A program made the translations under genes and the position numbers. Positions 41,095 to 50,000 of a stretch of 64,000 nucleotides of DNA are shown piece after piece. Positions within the stretch are counted from its first letter, which is position 1. Every line of letters starts with the position of its first letter. The notes below the pieces were generated by a model, which was not told where the DNA came from, searched no databases, and saw nothing but the letters and a program-made list of their open reading frames with translations. The stretch lies in NCBI RefSeq assembly GCF_024346875.1, contig NZ_AP024871.1:1922001-1986000 (forward strand). The letters are read 5' to 3'. This DNA is from Vibrio gallicus. Its GTDB lineage: Bacteria; Pseudomonadota; Gammaproteobacteria; Enterobacterales; Vibrionaceae.

Positions 41095-41167
41095 AACATA
41101 TGGCTTTGTATAACGCAGTAACAAGGGTAAATTGCAAGGCACCTTAGGCTTATTATGTCTTGCTTTC

Positions 41168-44100
41168 ATGGCTCAAAACTCAACAACTCCCAAATTCAAA
41201 AGTATCAAAAGCAACCTAATGGCAATATTCTTGATTGTCAGCTTAACCCCTATGCTGATAGTCGGATATTTCTTTCTACGTGCCCATAGCTTAGATCTCA
41301 CCGAACAAAGCACGCAATATCTCATTGCTGCTAGAAATGGTGCCAGTCAAAAGGTTTCAACCTACTTCAATAACCTCGATGCTGAGGTGGTGGGCTTTGT
41401 ACACTCCGAGTTAGCCTATTCCAGTGGTGGGCGCTTCTATGGCCTGATTGATGGCTTTCGCCGCTTAGGCAAAACCATTGAACAGTCTAGAGAAATTGGT
41501 CAGAAACGTTATGTTCCAGGTACTAGCGCAGTATTGAGCCAACCAACAGTGCGCAACTCAGCTAACTTTGTGGGTGTTGAGCGATATCGACTGATCCATG
41601 ACCGATACCACAGCACCTATCTAGATCTTTTACAACGCTCAGATTTTGACGATATTTTATTGGTCGACCTAGATGGTAACGTCGCCTATTCAACGCTAAA
41701 AAACGACTATTTTGCGACAAATCTAGACTCAGGTCGTTATCAAAGCAGTCAACTAGGTAAGCTATTCGATAGCCTCAAGGCAAGCATGTCGAATAAACAG
41801 AAAGACTTGCTCAAATACAACGACTTAGTACTAATGAGCGACTTTAGCCGAGCAACAGGTACCGATATAAAACAAAGGGTTGTGTGGTTTGCTTCACCTA
41901 TTATCCAGCAAGGCCATCTGCACAGCTACGCCTTTATGCGCCTACCTATCGAGCGTTTAAAAAGTATTATCACCGACGATTCAGCAAATAATGTCAGTAT
42001 TTTATTGCTCGACCAATATCAAAATCTGCTCTCTGGAAATCCAGAACATGTAGAAGAGATCTCAGCCCTACAACAGCACAAATCTTCTGTAGATATCACT
42101 CAATACACCGACGACAATAATGCCATCATGATGGCCTCTTTTTCCCCATTAGAGATCCACGGCATGCTGTGGTCTATTTTTTCACAATCTCCTGAAGAGC
42201 TAGCTTTTGCTCGGGTTTCTAACCTACAGAAACTATTTATCGGCATCATTATTGTGGCCTTGATACTGGTTTTTATTACCTCGCACTACCTCGCCAATCT
42301 CATTACTCGACCTTTACTCAAGCTCACTTGGGCCGCCGAGCGTATCTCAGCAGGTGACCTGGCAGAAGAAGTAGAAGGGGCTCAAAGAAAGGATGAGATT
42401 GGTCGATTGGCGGTAAGCTTTGCGCGTATGCAGCGCTCAGTACGAGAGAAAATTGCGCTTATCGAACATCAAAACCAAGAGCTTGAGTATAATCTGCAGA
42501 CCATAGCCAAGCAGAACCAAGACCTGCAAAGTGCAGATAAACTTAAAGATGAGTTTCTCGCCACCACCTCTCATGAACTGCGTACTCCACTGCATGGCAT
42601 GATAGGTGTAGCACAAACCTTATTGTCTGGAGCGCATGGCAATGTCCCAAGTGCACAGTGTTTTCAGCTGGAAATTATTATAAACAGTGGCAACCGCCTA
42701 TCGAACCTAGTTGATGACTTGTTGGACTACCATAAGATGCGCTATGGCGACCTAAAATTGGAGCACCATGCGGTGTCGGTAGCAAGCTCTGCGCAATTGG
42801 TGGTTGAGCTTTCTAATCACTTAATCGTCAATAAACCGGTGAGACTCCTGAACCATATTGACCCGCGCCTACCTATGGTCAGCGCGGATCCACAAAGATT
42901 GGAACAGGTTTTATACAACCTTATTGGCAACGCAATAAAGTTTACTAATGAAGGTAAGGTGGTACTCAATGCTACCCAGGAAGCGGAACAACTGGTTATT
43001 GAGGTCATTGATACTGGCCGAGGTATTCCGGAACAGGATCTAGCAACAATTTTCGAGCCATTAATGCAAAGTCAGTCTGCTCGCTATCAACACGGCACTG
43101 GGTTAGGTTTGTCGATAAGTAAGCACTTGATTGAATTAATGGATGGCACGCTATCGGTCAGCAGTCAGCCACTATTAGGGACAACGTTTAGGCTCACCTT
43201 GCCCTTAGCTAATGAAGGTCAACTACGTGACCAAACAGAGACCGAGCACTTTAAGATTGTCAGTAATGAGATGCTTAACCTTACCCAAGAGCCTATAGCT
43301 TTGCCAGAAAACCCCGACGGCAAGCTGATACTGATTGCCGATGATGAACCGGTTAATTTACGCATACTGGAAAGCTTCCTACGTTTAGAAGGATACCGTG
43401 TCGCGTGTGCTAGTGATGGGCAGCAAGCCCTAAATATGGTTGAACAACAAAAGCCAGCGATGTTGTTGCTCGATATTATGATGCCTGAGGTTACCGGCTA
43501 TGAAGTATGCCAAAGGTTGCGTCAAAACTACTCGCGCTATGAACTGCCGATCGTGATGCTCACCGCGCTTAATCAAACGGAAGATAAGATAAAGGGCTTT
43601 GAAGTTGGGGCTAATGATTACCTTGTAAAGCCGTTCAACAAACATGAGTTGTCCGCTCGAATTAAGGTTCATATTGATGCTAGCCTCTCCCTGAAACGTA
43701 AGCAGCAAAACCTAGTACTAAGCGAAGAGCTATCTCAACTTGAGCAGACCGAAGCCATATTATTAGATACTCAATCCAAGCTACTTGAGCAACTAGAAAA
43801 CACCCCAGAAGCGATAATATGCATCAACCAAAAGCATAAAATCAGCTACGCTAACCACACTGCTACACAGCTATTCAAGCGTTCAATTGAGCAACTACGA
43901 CGTTCAAGTATCGAAGAGTTTATCGCGCCTAAATACCTCACATTCGATCAGCCACACCGTAGCATGGATATAGATATTTTCATTCAAGAACAGAAGCACA
44001 TCGTACCCAGCGACATTTTCACTCTCCCGTTAGAGACCGGAATGCGCGGCATGTTTATCTTCAACAATGACCCGCATAATGTGAAGCAGCATATTTCTAA

Positions 44101-44548
44101 TCTAGAAATTGCACTAGATGCTATGTCTCAATATGCCTTTGCCGGAGACCACTCCCAATTAGAGACCATTCGTGAATTAGGCGGCGATTTTTCTCAATTA
44201 GTCACTAAGGTTGAAGGTGAAAAAAGTGGCAAGCAGCAAGCACTGCGCCAGCTAATAGTAGAGTGTATGAATCAGGCAATTGAATACTGGGAGACCCATG
44301 ATGGGCAAACTAAATTCACCTTTGCTGAGCAAAGTGGCTTATGGCGAGTCTACCTCGATAGAAGTACACTGCAAACGCGCACTTTAGATAAGTACCTAAG
44401 ACCTGAGACTCTGCCTAAAACCCCCCGTTGGCGAACTGTGCTTAGCTCTATGGACTATATCCTTGTGCATACAGACAAAGATGACGCACTAAGAGCTCAA
44501 CTCATCTCATTAAGAGACCAATTACAGCACCTCGTAATCCAAAACTAG
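41168..44548 (+). CDS. chiS: ChiS-type hybrid sensor histidine kinase/response regulator for chitin
   Basis: One-protein chitin sensor and transcription regulator as known in V. cholerae, where the periplasmic chitin-binding protein holds it inactive and it binds DNA directly. From the ATG at 41168 it has 1126 residues: TM1 about 17-37, periplasmic domain, TM2 about 355-378, HAMP, coiled coil, HisKA with His469 in HELRTPLHG, HATPase (NAIKFTNEG, DTGRGIP, GTGLGLSISKHL), receiver with Asp769 (LLLDIMMP), then a long C-terminal region with a PAS-like segment and the DNA-binding part. A TTG at 41132 has a better Shine-Dalgarno, but the ATG puts the kinase His at the V. cholerae position I remember. 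It lies just upstream of the operon it is expected to control. Confidence 0.92.
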   Translation: MAQNSTTPKFKSIKSNLMAIFLIVSLTPMLIVGYFFLRAHSLDLTEQSTQYLIAARNGASQKVSTYFNNLDAEVVGFVHSELAYSSGGRFYGLIDGFRRLGKTIEQSREIGQKRYVPGTSAVLSQPTVRNSANFVGVERYRLIHDRYHSTYLDLLQRSDFDDILLVDLDGNVAYSTLKNDYFATNLDSGRYQSSQLGKLFDSLKASMSNKQKDLLKYNDLVLMSDFSRATGTDIKQRVVWFASPIIQQGHLHSYAFMRLPIERLKSIITDDSANNVSILLLDQYQNLLSGNPEHVEEISALQQHKSSVDITQYTDDNNAIMMASFSPLEIHGMLWSIFSQSPEELAFARVSNLQKLFIGIIIVALILVFITSHYLANLITRPLLKLTWAAERISAGDLAEEVEGAQRKDEIGRLAVSFARMQRSVREKIALIEHQNQELEYNLQTIAKQNQDLQSADKLKDEFLATTSHELRTPLHGMIGVAQTLLSGAHGNVPSAQCFQLEIIINSGNRLSNLVDDLLDYHKMRYGDLKLEHHAVSVASSAQLVVELSNHLIVNKPVRLLNHIDPRLPMVSADPQRLEQVLYNLIGNAIKFTNEGKVVLNATQEAEQLVIEVIDTGRGIPEQDLATIFEPLMQSQSARYQHGTGLGLSISKHLIELMDGTLSVSSQPLLGTTFRLTLPLANEGQLRDQTETEHFKIVSNEMLNLTQEPIALPENPDGKLILIADDEPVNLRILESFLRLEGYRVACASDGQQALNMVEQQKPAMLLLDIMMPEVTGYEVCQRLRQNYSRYELPIVMLTALNQTEDKIKGFEVGANDYLVKPFNKHELSARIKVHIDASLSLKRKQQNLVLSEELSQLEQTEAILLDTQSKLLEQLENTPEAIICINQKHKISYANHTATQLFKRSIEQLRRSSIEEFIAPKYLTFDQPHRSMDIDIFIQEQKHIVPSDIFTLPLETGMRGMFIFNNDPHNVKQHISNLEIALDAMSQYAFAGDHSQLETIRELGGDFSQLVTKVEGEKSGKQQALRQLIVECMNQAIEYWETHDGQTKFTFAEQSGLWRVYLDRSTLQTRTLDKYLRPETLPKTPRWRTVLSSMDYILVHTDKDDALRAQLISLRDQLQHLVIQN

Positions 44549-44561
44549 CCAATCCTCTCCA

Positions 44562-44592
44562 CAAGCCCCACGTTATTTTTAATTGGGGCTTG
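44562..44592 (+). terminator. Hairpin after chiS
   Basis: CAAGCCCCA (44562-44570) pairs perfectly with TGGGGCTTG (44584-44592) around a T-rich loop. The following T-run is poor. Confidence 0.6.
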
Positions 44593-44740
44593 GTTATTAA
44601 CACTTCCCTTACTTATCCAACACTGCTTTTTTTACACCTCAAACAAAGGCTATGAAAAGCGCTAAATAGCGCTGTAGATTTCGCACTCACTCGCTATAAT
44701 CGGCTTTATTTGGGCGCAAAACTTCACTTTTAATCATTAA

Positions 44741-44756
44741 TGCGAGTGCTATCACA
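44741..44756 (+). promoter_or_regulatory. CRP-like site upstream of the chitin operon
   Basis: TGCGAGTGCTATCACA matches TGTGA-N6-TCACA at nine of ten key positions. Catabolite control of sugar uptake genes makes it plausible. Confidence 0.5.
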
Positions 44757-44950
44757 ACATTCAAAGTCACTTAATTTTAACTCACAAATAAAGAGCCTGA
44801 ATACTCATACCTCACATCACACATACTAATAAAAACATACAACCAATTGCTATTAAACAACCCAAAAGAAAGTAAGCACTAACAAACAATCAACACTGCA
44901 AAGTAAAGCAAGGGTTAAACACTGTTTACCTACTGTCATTTAGAGATAGG

Positions 44951-45023
44951 TTTTAACGATATTAACGTACATTGCGGCCATTTTGACGTTTTTAACGAGC
45001 ACGCAAATTGACGATTTTTACAG
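44951..45023 (+). repeat. Three imperfect 18-bp repeats (TTTTRACGN..) upstream of the chitin operon
   Basis: Units at 44951-44968, 44981-44998 and 45006-45023 share TTNACG/TTGACG with a second TTAACG-like half 9-10 bases on. Units 1 and 2 match at 14/18, units 2 and 3 at 12/18. Starts are 30 and 25 bases apart. Regulator binding, possibly ChiS, is inference. Confidence 0.5.
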
Positions 45024-45169
45024 AAAGCATAACTTTACTCTTAACCAAAGGATTTGAGCCCAACTCTCCCCCTACATCGAGAGCACCAAACTGATGGAAT
45101 ATGGATAACGGCTCAACATGAATTGGTGGCATTACACAATAATTCAGCAAACGAAACAAAGGACATACC

Positions 45170-46843
45170 ATGCTTGCTACTATTAAAAAGACAGCGATTG
45201 CTACCGCGTTAATCGCGACGACAGCAACGGCTGTTTCTGCTCCAGCAGAAGCTCGTTCAGAACTGACCATAGTCCCAGATTTTTACCCAACAATGGTTCG
45301 CAACTTCAACCCGTATCTTGCGACAAATCTACGTACTACCACTGAGTTCATCTATGAGCCTTTGGTTGTTTTCAATGAAATGCACGGCAACAAGCCAGTA
45401 ATGCGTTTGGCTGAAAACTTCAAGATGGCTGACGACTTAATGAGTGTCACCTTTGACATTCGTAAAGGGGTAAAATGGTCTGACGGCCAAGCTTTTACCG
45501 CAGATGATGTTGTCTACTCATTTAATCTAGTAAAAAGCAAAACCTCTTTAGACCAAACTGGTATTAATAAATGGGTTGCTAAGGTTGAGAAGTTAAATGA
45601 CCATCAGGTTCGATTTGTATTAACCGAAGGCAACTCTAACGTACCTTACGAGATTGCGAAGGTACCAGTTGTCGCAAAACACATCTGGTCTAAAGTAGAA
45701 GATCCAACTTCATATACTAATGAAAACCCAGTTGGTACAGGCCCGTTTACTGAGATTGACACCTTTACTCCTCAGCTTTATATCCAATGTGCTAACCCAA
45801 ATTACTGGGATGCATCAAATCTTGATGTCGACTGCTTGCGCGTTCCTCAAATCGCGAACAACGACCAATTACTAAGCAAGATTGTTAACTCTGAACTGGA
45901 TTGGACCTCATCATTCATTCCTGATATTGAGCGTACTTACAAATCAGTTAACCCAAATCATGGCTACTGGTATCCAGCAGCTGGTACACAAGCGCTGATG
46001 GTTAACTTTAAAAACCCTGATGCAGCAAAGCATGAAGCCTTAACTAACGTTGACTTCCGTCGCGCAATGAGTATGGCTATCGACCGTGAAACCATCATCG
46101 ATATCGCATTCTATGGCGCGGGCACTGTGAATGACTTTGGTTCAGGTCTAGGTTACGCATTTGAAGCTTGGTCTGATGAAGGCGTACACAACAAGTACAA
46201 AAACTTCAACTCGTATGATGCTGATGGCGCAAAAGCGCTACTTGAAAAGATTGGCTTCAAAGACACCAACGGTGATGGCTTCGTAGAAACCCCTTCAGGC
46301 AAGAAGTTTGAGCTGTTAATTCAATCACCAAACGGCTGGACTGACTTCAACAATACCGTTCAACTTGCTGTTGAGCAGTTAAACGAAGTTGGCATCAAGG
46401 CTCGTGCACGTACTCCTGAGTTTGCGGTATACAACCAAGCAATGCTTGAGGGTACTTATGACTTAGCTTATACCAACTACTTCCACGGCGCTGACCCGCA
46501 CCTATATTGGAACAGTGCGTATAACTCAGCACTACAAGAAGGCAGCGGTATGCCGCGTTTTGCAATGCACTTCTACAAAAACGCAGACCTAGACAACCTG
46601 CTAAACAGCTTCTACAAAACAGCTGATAAGAAAGAGCAAATGCAGATTGCACATAACATCCAACGCATTATTGCAACGGATCAGGTAACTATCCCAGTGA
46701 TGTCTGGTGCAAGTACTTATCAATATAACACCACTCGCTTCACGGGTTGGTGGAATGAAGATAATGCGAAAGGCCGTCCAAACATTTGGGCTGGTATCCC
46801 AGAGCGTCTTCTACACGTTCTTGACCTAAAACCAGTTAAGTAA
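45170..46843 (+). CDS. cbp: Chitin-oligosaccharide ABC transporter substrate-binding protein (CBP)
   Basis: Periplasmic family 5 solute-binding protein for (GlcNAc)n. In V. cholerae the homologue also represses ChiS until chitin oligosaccharides bind. The 557-residue product has a signal peptide ending near APAEA (residue 29). The SBP_bac_5 core follows (MRLAENFKMADDLMSVTFDIRKGVKWSDGQAFTADDVVYSF). A hairpin with T-run follows the gene, so it is likely made in excess over the membrane parts. Confidence 0.94.
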   Translation: MLATIKKTAIATALIATTATAVSAPAEARSELTIVPDFYPTMVRNFNPYLATNLRTTTEFIYEPLVVFNEMHGNKPVMRLAENFKMADDLMSVTFDIRKGVKWSDGQAFTADDVVYSFNLVKSKTSLDQTGINKWVAKVEKLNDHQVRFVLTEGNSNVPYEIAKVPVVAKHIWSKVEDPTSYTNENPVGTGPFTEIDTFTPQLYIQCANPNYWDASNLDVDCLRVPQIANNDQLLSKIVNSELDWTSSFIPDIERTYKSVNPNHGYWYPAAGTQALMVNFKNPDAAKHEALTNVDFRRAMSMAIDRETIIDIAFYGAGTVNDFGSGLGYAFEAWSDEGVHNKYKNFNSYDADGAKALLEKIGFKDTNGDGFVETPSGKKFELLIQSPNGWTDFNNTVQLAVEQLNEVGIKARARTPEFAVYNQAMLEGTYDLAYTNYFHGADPHLYWNSAYNSALQEGSGMPRFAMHFYKNADLDNLLNSFYKTADKKEQMQIAHNIQRIIATDQVTIPVMSGASTYQYNTTRFTGWWNEDNAKGRPNIWAGIPERLLHVLDLKPVK

Positions 46844-46857
46844 TTAGCTCCGAGAGT

Positions 46858-46882
46858 AGCGGCGCAATAGCGCCGCTTTTTC
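46858..46882 (+). terminator. Intra-operon hairpin between cbp and the permease genes
   Basis: Perfect AGCGGCGC (46858-46865) / GCGCCGCT (46870-46877) with AATA loop, followed by TTTTCT. Partial termination would favour the binding protein. Confidence 0.82.
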
Positions 46883-46973
46883 TCCTAACAAACCCTGTTG
46901 TATTACGCTGCCCAAGTAGTTGCTACAGATTTCACAAAGCTGTATCCGGAATCACGGATGATTAGGTGTATGT

Positions 46974-47960
46974 ATGGGATATTTTCTTAGACGTTTATCG
47001 TTTTATTGCTTGGCGCTACTTGTAGCTGCCACGATCAACTTTATAATTCCGCGCGCAATGCCGGGCGACCCAGTCACAATGATGTTCGCGCATGCGACAG
47101 CACAGGTAACCCCTGAGCGAATCGAAGCAATGAGACAATTGCTTGGTTTTGTAGACGGCCCATTATGGGTTCAATATTTTACTTATCTAAAGAGCATTCT
47201 TAGCTGGGAGCTAGGAACCTCAATTAAATTCTACCCGCTGAGTGTTAATGAATTACTTGGTGGAGCTTTTGGCTGGTCTCTATTTCTAGCAGGGACTGCA
47301 GTTATTCTTTCATTTTCCATCGGCTCTATTCTAGGCATCTTTGCCGCATGGAAACGCGGTAGCAAGTACGATACCTTCATCACTCCCGGTATGCTTATCG
47401 TACAAGCTGTACCACAAGTGGTTATTGCAATGTTGGCGATGTTTATCTTTGCCATAGGGCTGAAATGGTTTCCAACCGGTTATGCGTATACACCTGGAAC
47501 AACTCCAGACTGGACCTCATGGGCCTTTATAAAAAATGTCGCTTATCACGCATTCCTACCCCTTGTTTGTGCTTCTCTTGTGCAAATTGGTGGCTTCCTG
47601 GTCAACATGCGTAACAACATGATTAACCTGCTTGCCGAAGACTACATCACAATGGCAAAAGGCAAAGGCTTGAGCGAAAACCGTGTGGTATTTAACTACG
47701 CTGCTCGTAACGCACTATTGCCAAGTGTTACCGCTCTATCTATGTCACTTGGTATGGCTATCGGTGGACAGTTAATCATCGAAATCATCTTTAACTACCC
47801 AGGTTTAGGTACGGTTCTATTTAATGCTATTACTGCACGTGACTATCAGGTTTTGCAGGGACAACTGCTGATTATGACTCTATTTATGCTGTTCTTTAAC
47901 CTGTTGGCCGACATGCTCTATGTTGTATTGGACCCTCGCCTACGTAAGGGAGGCAAATAA
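46974..47960 (+). CDS. Chitin-oligosaccharide ABC transporter permease 1 (DppB-like)
   Basis: A 328-residue inner-membrane permease of the peptide/sugar (DppB/OppB) type. Six transmembrane segments are visible. The N-terminus is MGYFLRRLSFYCLALLVAATINFIIPR, and the ATPase-coupling EAA loop lies around YITMAKGKGLSENRVVFNYAARNALLPSV. It is 131 bases after cbp and 3 bases before the second permease. Assigned to chitin oligosaccharides from context. Confidence 0.93.
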   Translation: MGYFLRRLSFYCLALLVAATINFIIPRAMPGDPVTMMFAHATAQVTPERIEAMRQLLGFVDGPLWVQYFTYLKSILSWELGTSIKFYPLSVNELLGGAFGWSLFLAGTAVILSFSIGSILGIFAAWKRGSKYDTFITPGMLIVQAVPQVVIAMLAMFIFAIGLKWFPTGYAYTPGTTPDWTSWAFIKNVAYHAFLPLVCASLVQIGGFLVNMRNNMINLLAEDYITMAKGKGLSENRVVFNYAARNALLPSVTALSMSLGMAIGGQLIIEIIFNYPGLGTVLFNAITARDYQVLQGQLLIMTLFMLFFNLLADMLYVVLDPRLRKGGK

Positions 47961-47962
47961 TC

Positions 47963-48991
47963 ATGAAAGACATCTTTAAACTAATTCGCGGTAATACCGT
48001 TGCCATGATTGGTGTTTCAATCCTGAGTATCTTTTTGTTTATTGCGATTTTTGCACCACTTATTACCTCGCACGCTCCCGATAAGCGTACCGGTAAGCCC
48101 CATGAGTATCCGGCACCTATCGTGAAGATGGCTCAAGCTAATCCTGACGGATGGGTAGCAGAGAATATTGCCAACCATCCCCGTACCCTACATATGTCTA
48201 AAGATGCAGAGCATACTCTAGGCACAACCCGTATGGGACGTGATGTTTGGGCACAAGTTGCCTATGGTGCTCGCGTATCACTAGCGGTGGGTTTTGGTGC
48301 AGGTCTAACTGTATGCTTCTTGGCTACCGTAATCGGAGTTTCTGCTGGCTACTTTGGTGGTAAAGTCGATGAATTTCTAACCGCTGCCATGAATATCATG
48401 CTGGTTATACCCCAGTACCCATTACTATTTGTGGTTGCCGCATTTATCGGGGAGGCAGGTCCGCTAACCATAGCCTTGATAATAGGTATTACCTCCTGGG
48501 CTTGGGGTGCAAGGGTGGTTCGAGCTCAAACCCTCGCTCTGCGTGAAAAGGAATTTGTAAAAGCCGCCGAGGTACTTGGTGAGTCACCGTTTCGCATTAT
48601 CTTTGTCGAGATCCTACCCAACCTTATCTCCATTGTAGGTGCAAGCTTTATCGGTTCGGTAATGTACGCCATCATGATGGAAGCAACCATTTCCTTCCTT
48701 GGAATGGGTGACCCGAACACTATTAGCTGGGGCATCATGTTGTATAACGTACAGACCTCCTCTTCGATGCTAATCGGTGCATGGTGGGAACTACTTGCTC
48801 CATGTCTGGCACTGACACTATTAGTGACAGGCTTAGCGCTACTTAACTTTGCTGTGGATGAGATTGCAAACCCACAACTGCGCTCACATAAAGGTATGCG
48901 TCGTTGGAAGAAAATGGCTAAGCAAGACGAGAAGATTCGTAAAGAGCAGCTGGAAACACCCCCAAGTCACCCTATAATGCGCGGAGAATAA
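47963..48991 (+). CDS. Chitin-oligosaccharide ABC transporter permease 2 (DppC-like)
   Basis: A 342-residue partner permease of the DppC/OppC type. An N-terminal transmembrane helix is followed by a periplasmic stretch with GTTRMGRDVWAQVAYGARVSL, which is typical of DppC, then five more helices. The EAA loop is REKEFVKAAEVLGESPFRIIFVEILPNLI. The C-terminal tail is charged (MRRWKKMAKQDEKIRKEQ) and cytoplasmic. Two bases separate it from the first permease, three from the ATPase gene. Confidence 0.93.
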   Translation: MKDIFKLIRGNTVAMIGVSILSIFLFIAIFAPLITSHAPDKRTGKPHEYPAPIVKMAQANPDGWVAENIANHPRTLHMSKDAEHTLGTTRMGRDVWAQVAYGARVSLAVGFGAGLTVCFLATVIGVSAGYFGGKVDEFLTAAMNIMLVIPQYPLLFVVAAFIGEAGPLTIALIIGITSWAWGARVVRAQTLALREKEFVKAAEVLGESPFRIIFVEILPNLISIVGASFIGSVMYAIMMEATISFLGMGDPNTISWGIMLYNVQTSSSMLIGAWWELLAPCLALTLLVTGLALLNFAVDEIANPQLRSHKGMRRWKKMAKQDEKIRKEQLETPPSHPIMRGE

Positions 48992-48994
48992 ATT

Positions 48995-49981
48995 ATGACT
49001 GAACCGTTAATTTCTGTCCGCGACCTATGCGTGGATTATATTACCGATGCAGGCGACGTACGTGCCTGTAATAAAGTAAGCTTTGACATCGCCCCAGGTG
49101 AAGTCTTTGGTCTAGCTGGCGAATCCGGTTGTGGTAAATCCACGGTGGCCTTTTCGCTGATGCGCCTACATAAGCCACCTGCATTTATCACTGGTGGTGA
49201 GGTGATATTCAATGGCGAAGATATCCTTCAATACAGCGATAACCGTATGCAAGGTTTTCGCTGGAGTGAGATGTCAATGGTATTCCAAAGCGCAATGAAC
49301 GCGCTAAACCCAGTACTGCCTATGGAAGAGCAATTCTGCGATGTGATCATGCGTCATACCAATATGACCCGTGATCAAGCTAGAGTTCGAGCTGAAGGTC
49401 TACTTGAGATTGTCGATATCCACCCAAGTCGCTTAAGTGACTATCCGCATCAGTTTTCTGGTGGTATGCGTCAACGCTTAGTAATTGCAATAGCCCTTGC
49501 CTTAAACCCTAAGATGATCATCATGGATGAGCCGACTACAGCATTGGATGTAGTTGTACAGCGAGAGATCTTACAAAAGATCTATGCCCTAAAAGAAGAG
49601 TTTGGTTTCTCAATCTTATTCATCACCCATGACTTATCTCTGATGGTCGAGTTTTCTGACCGAATTGGGATTATGTACTCTGGAGAGTTGATTGAGGTTG
49701 CGCCTGCAAAACAGATCTTAGAGACCCCTTATCATCCGTATACCCGCGGTTTGGGAAGCTCCTTCCCACCACTAATTGGTCCGAAAACCAAGTTAACAGG
49801 GATTCCGGGAAATCCGCTTAACCTACTGCAAATACCGCAAGGCTGCCGTTTTCAGGCGCGCTGTGATCGCGTACATGAGGCTTGTCGTAGCGACGCAACT
49901 CACCTAAGACAGATAGAGCCTAACCGCTATTCAAACTGTCACCTTTACGGTGAGCCAATCATTCAAACGGCAGTTAGCTAG
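48995..49981 (+). CDS. Chitin-oligosaccharide ABC transporter ATPase 1 (DppD-like)
   Basis: A 328-residue ABC ATPase of the peptide/sugar OppD/DppD type. Walker A is GESGCGKST, the signature is FSGGMRQR and Walker B is KMIIMDEPTTALDV. The C-terminal region has the OppD/DppD four-cysteine segment (CRFQARCDRVHEAC...NCHL), which in relatives can hold an Fe-S cluster. Pairs with the second ATPase as a heterodimer. Confidence 0.94.
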   Translation: MTEPLISVRDLCVDYITDAGDVRACNKVSFDIAPGEVFGLAGESGCGKSTVAFSLMRLHKPPAFITGGEVIFNGEDILQYSDNRMQGFRWSEMSMVFQSAMNALNPVLPMEEQFCDVIMRHTNMTRDQARVRAEGLLEIVDIHPSRLSDYPHQFSGGMRQRLVIAIALALNPKMIIMDEPTTALDVVVQREILQKIYALKEEFGFSILFITHDLSLMVEFSDRIGIMYSGELIEVAPAKQILETPYHPYTRGLGSSFPPLIGPKTKLTGIPGNPLNLLQIPQGCRFQARCDRVHEACRSDATHLRQIEPNRYSNCHLYGEPIIQTAVS

Positions 49982-50000
49982 AGCTATTCGGAGAACAAAC

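Larger units (their letters stand above)
44549..45169 (+). other. 621-base control region of the chitin-oligosaccharide operon
   Basis: The region holds the chiS hairpin (44562-44592), a CRP-like site (44741-44756), a 7-bp inverted repeat CACTCGC/GCGAGTG (44688-44694, 44742-44748) and three imperfect AACG/GACG repeats (44951-45023). A good AAAGGA Shine-Dalgarno lies before the binding-protein gene. In V. cholerae this promoter is controlled by ChiS and SlmA. I could not fix the transcription start, and the long distance from the CRP site to the ATG suggests either a long leader or two promoters. Confidence 0.55.

Noticed and set aside
44679..44752. SlmA-like sites upstream of the chitin operon
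   Set aside because: SlmA is known to act at this promoter in V. cholerae, but the best matches here (9 of 12 with degenerate positions) each have one poor half.
44992..45270. 92-codon reading frame on the minus strand antisense to cbp
   Set aside because: It overlaps the signal-peptide region of cbp and the operon control region, has no family features and no context.
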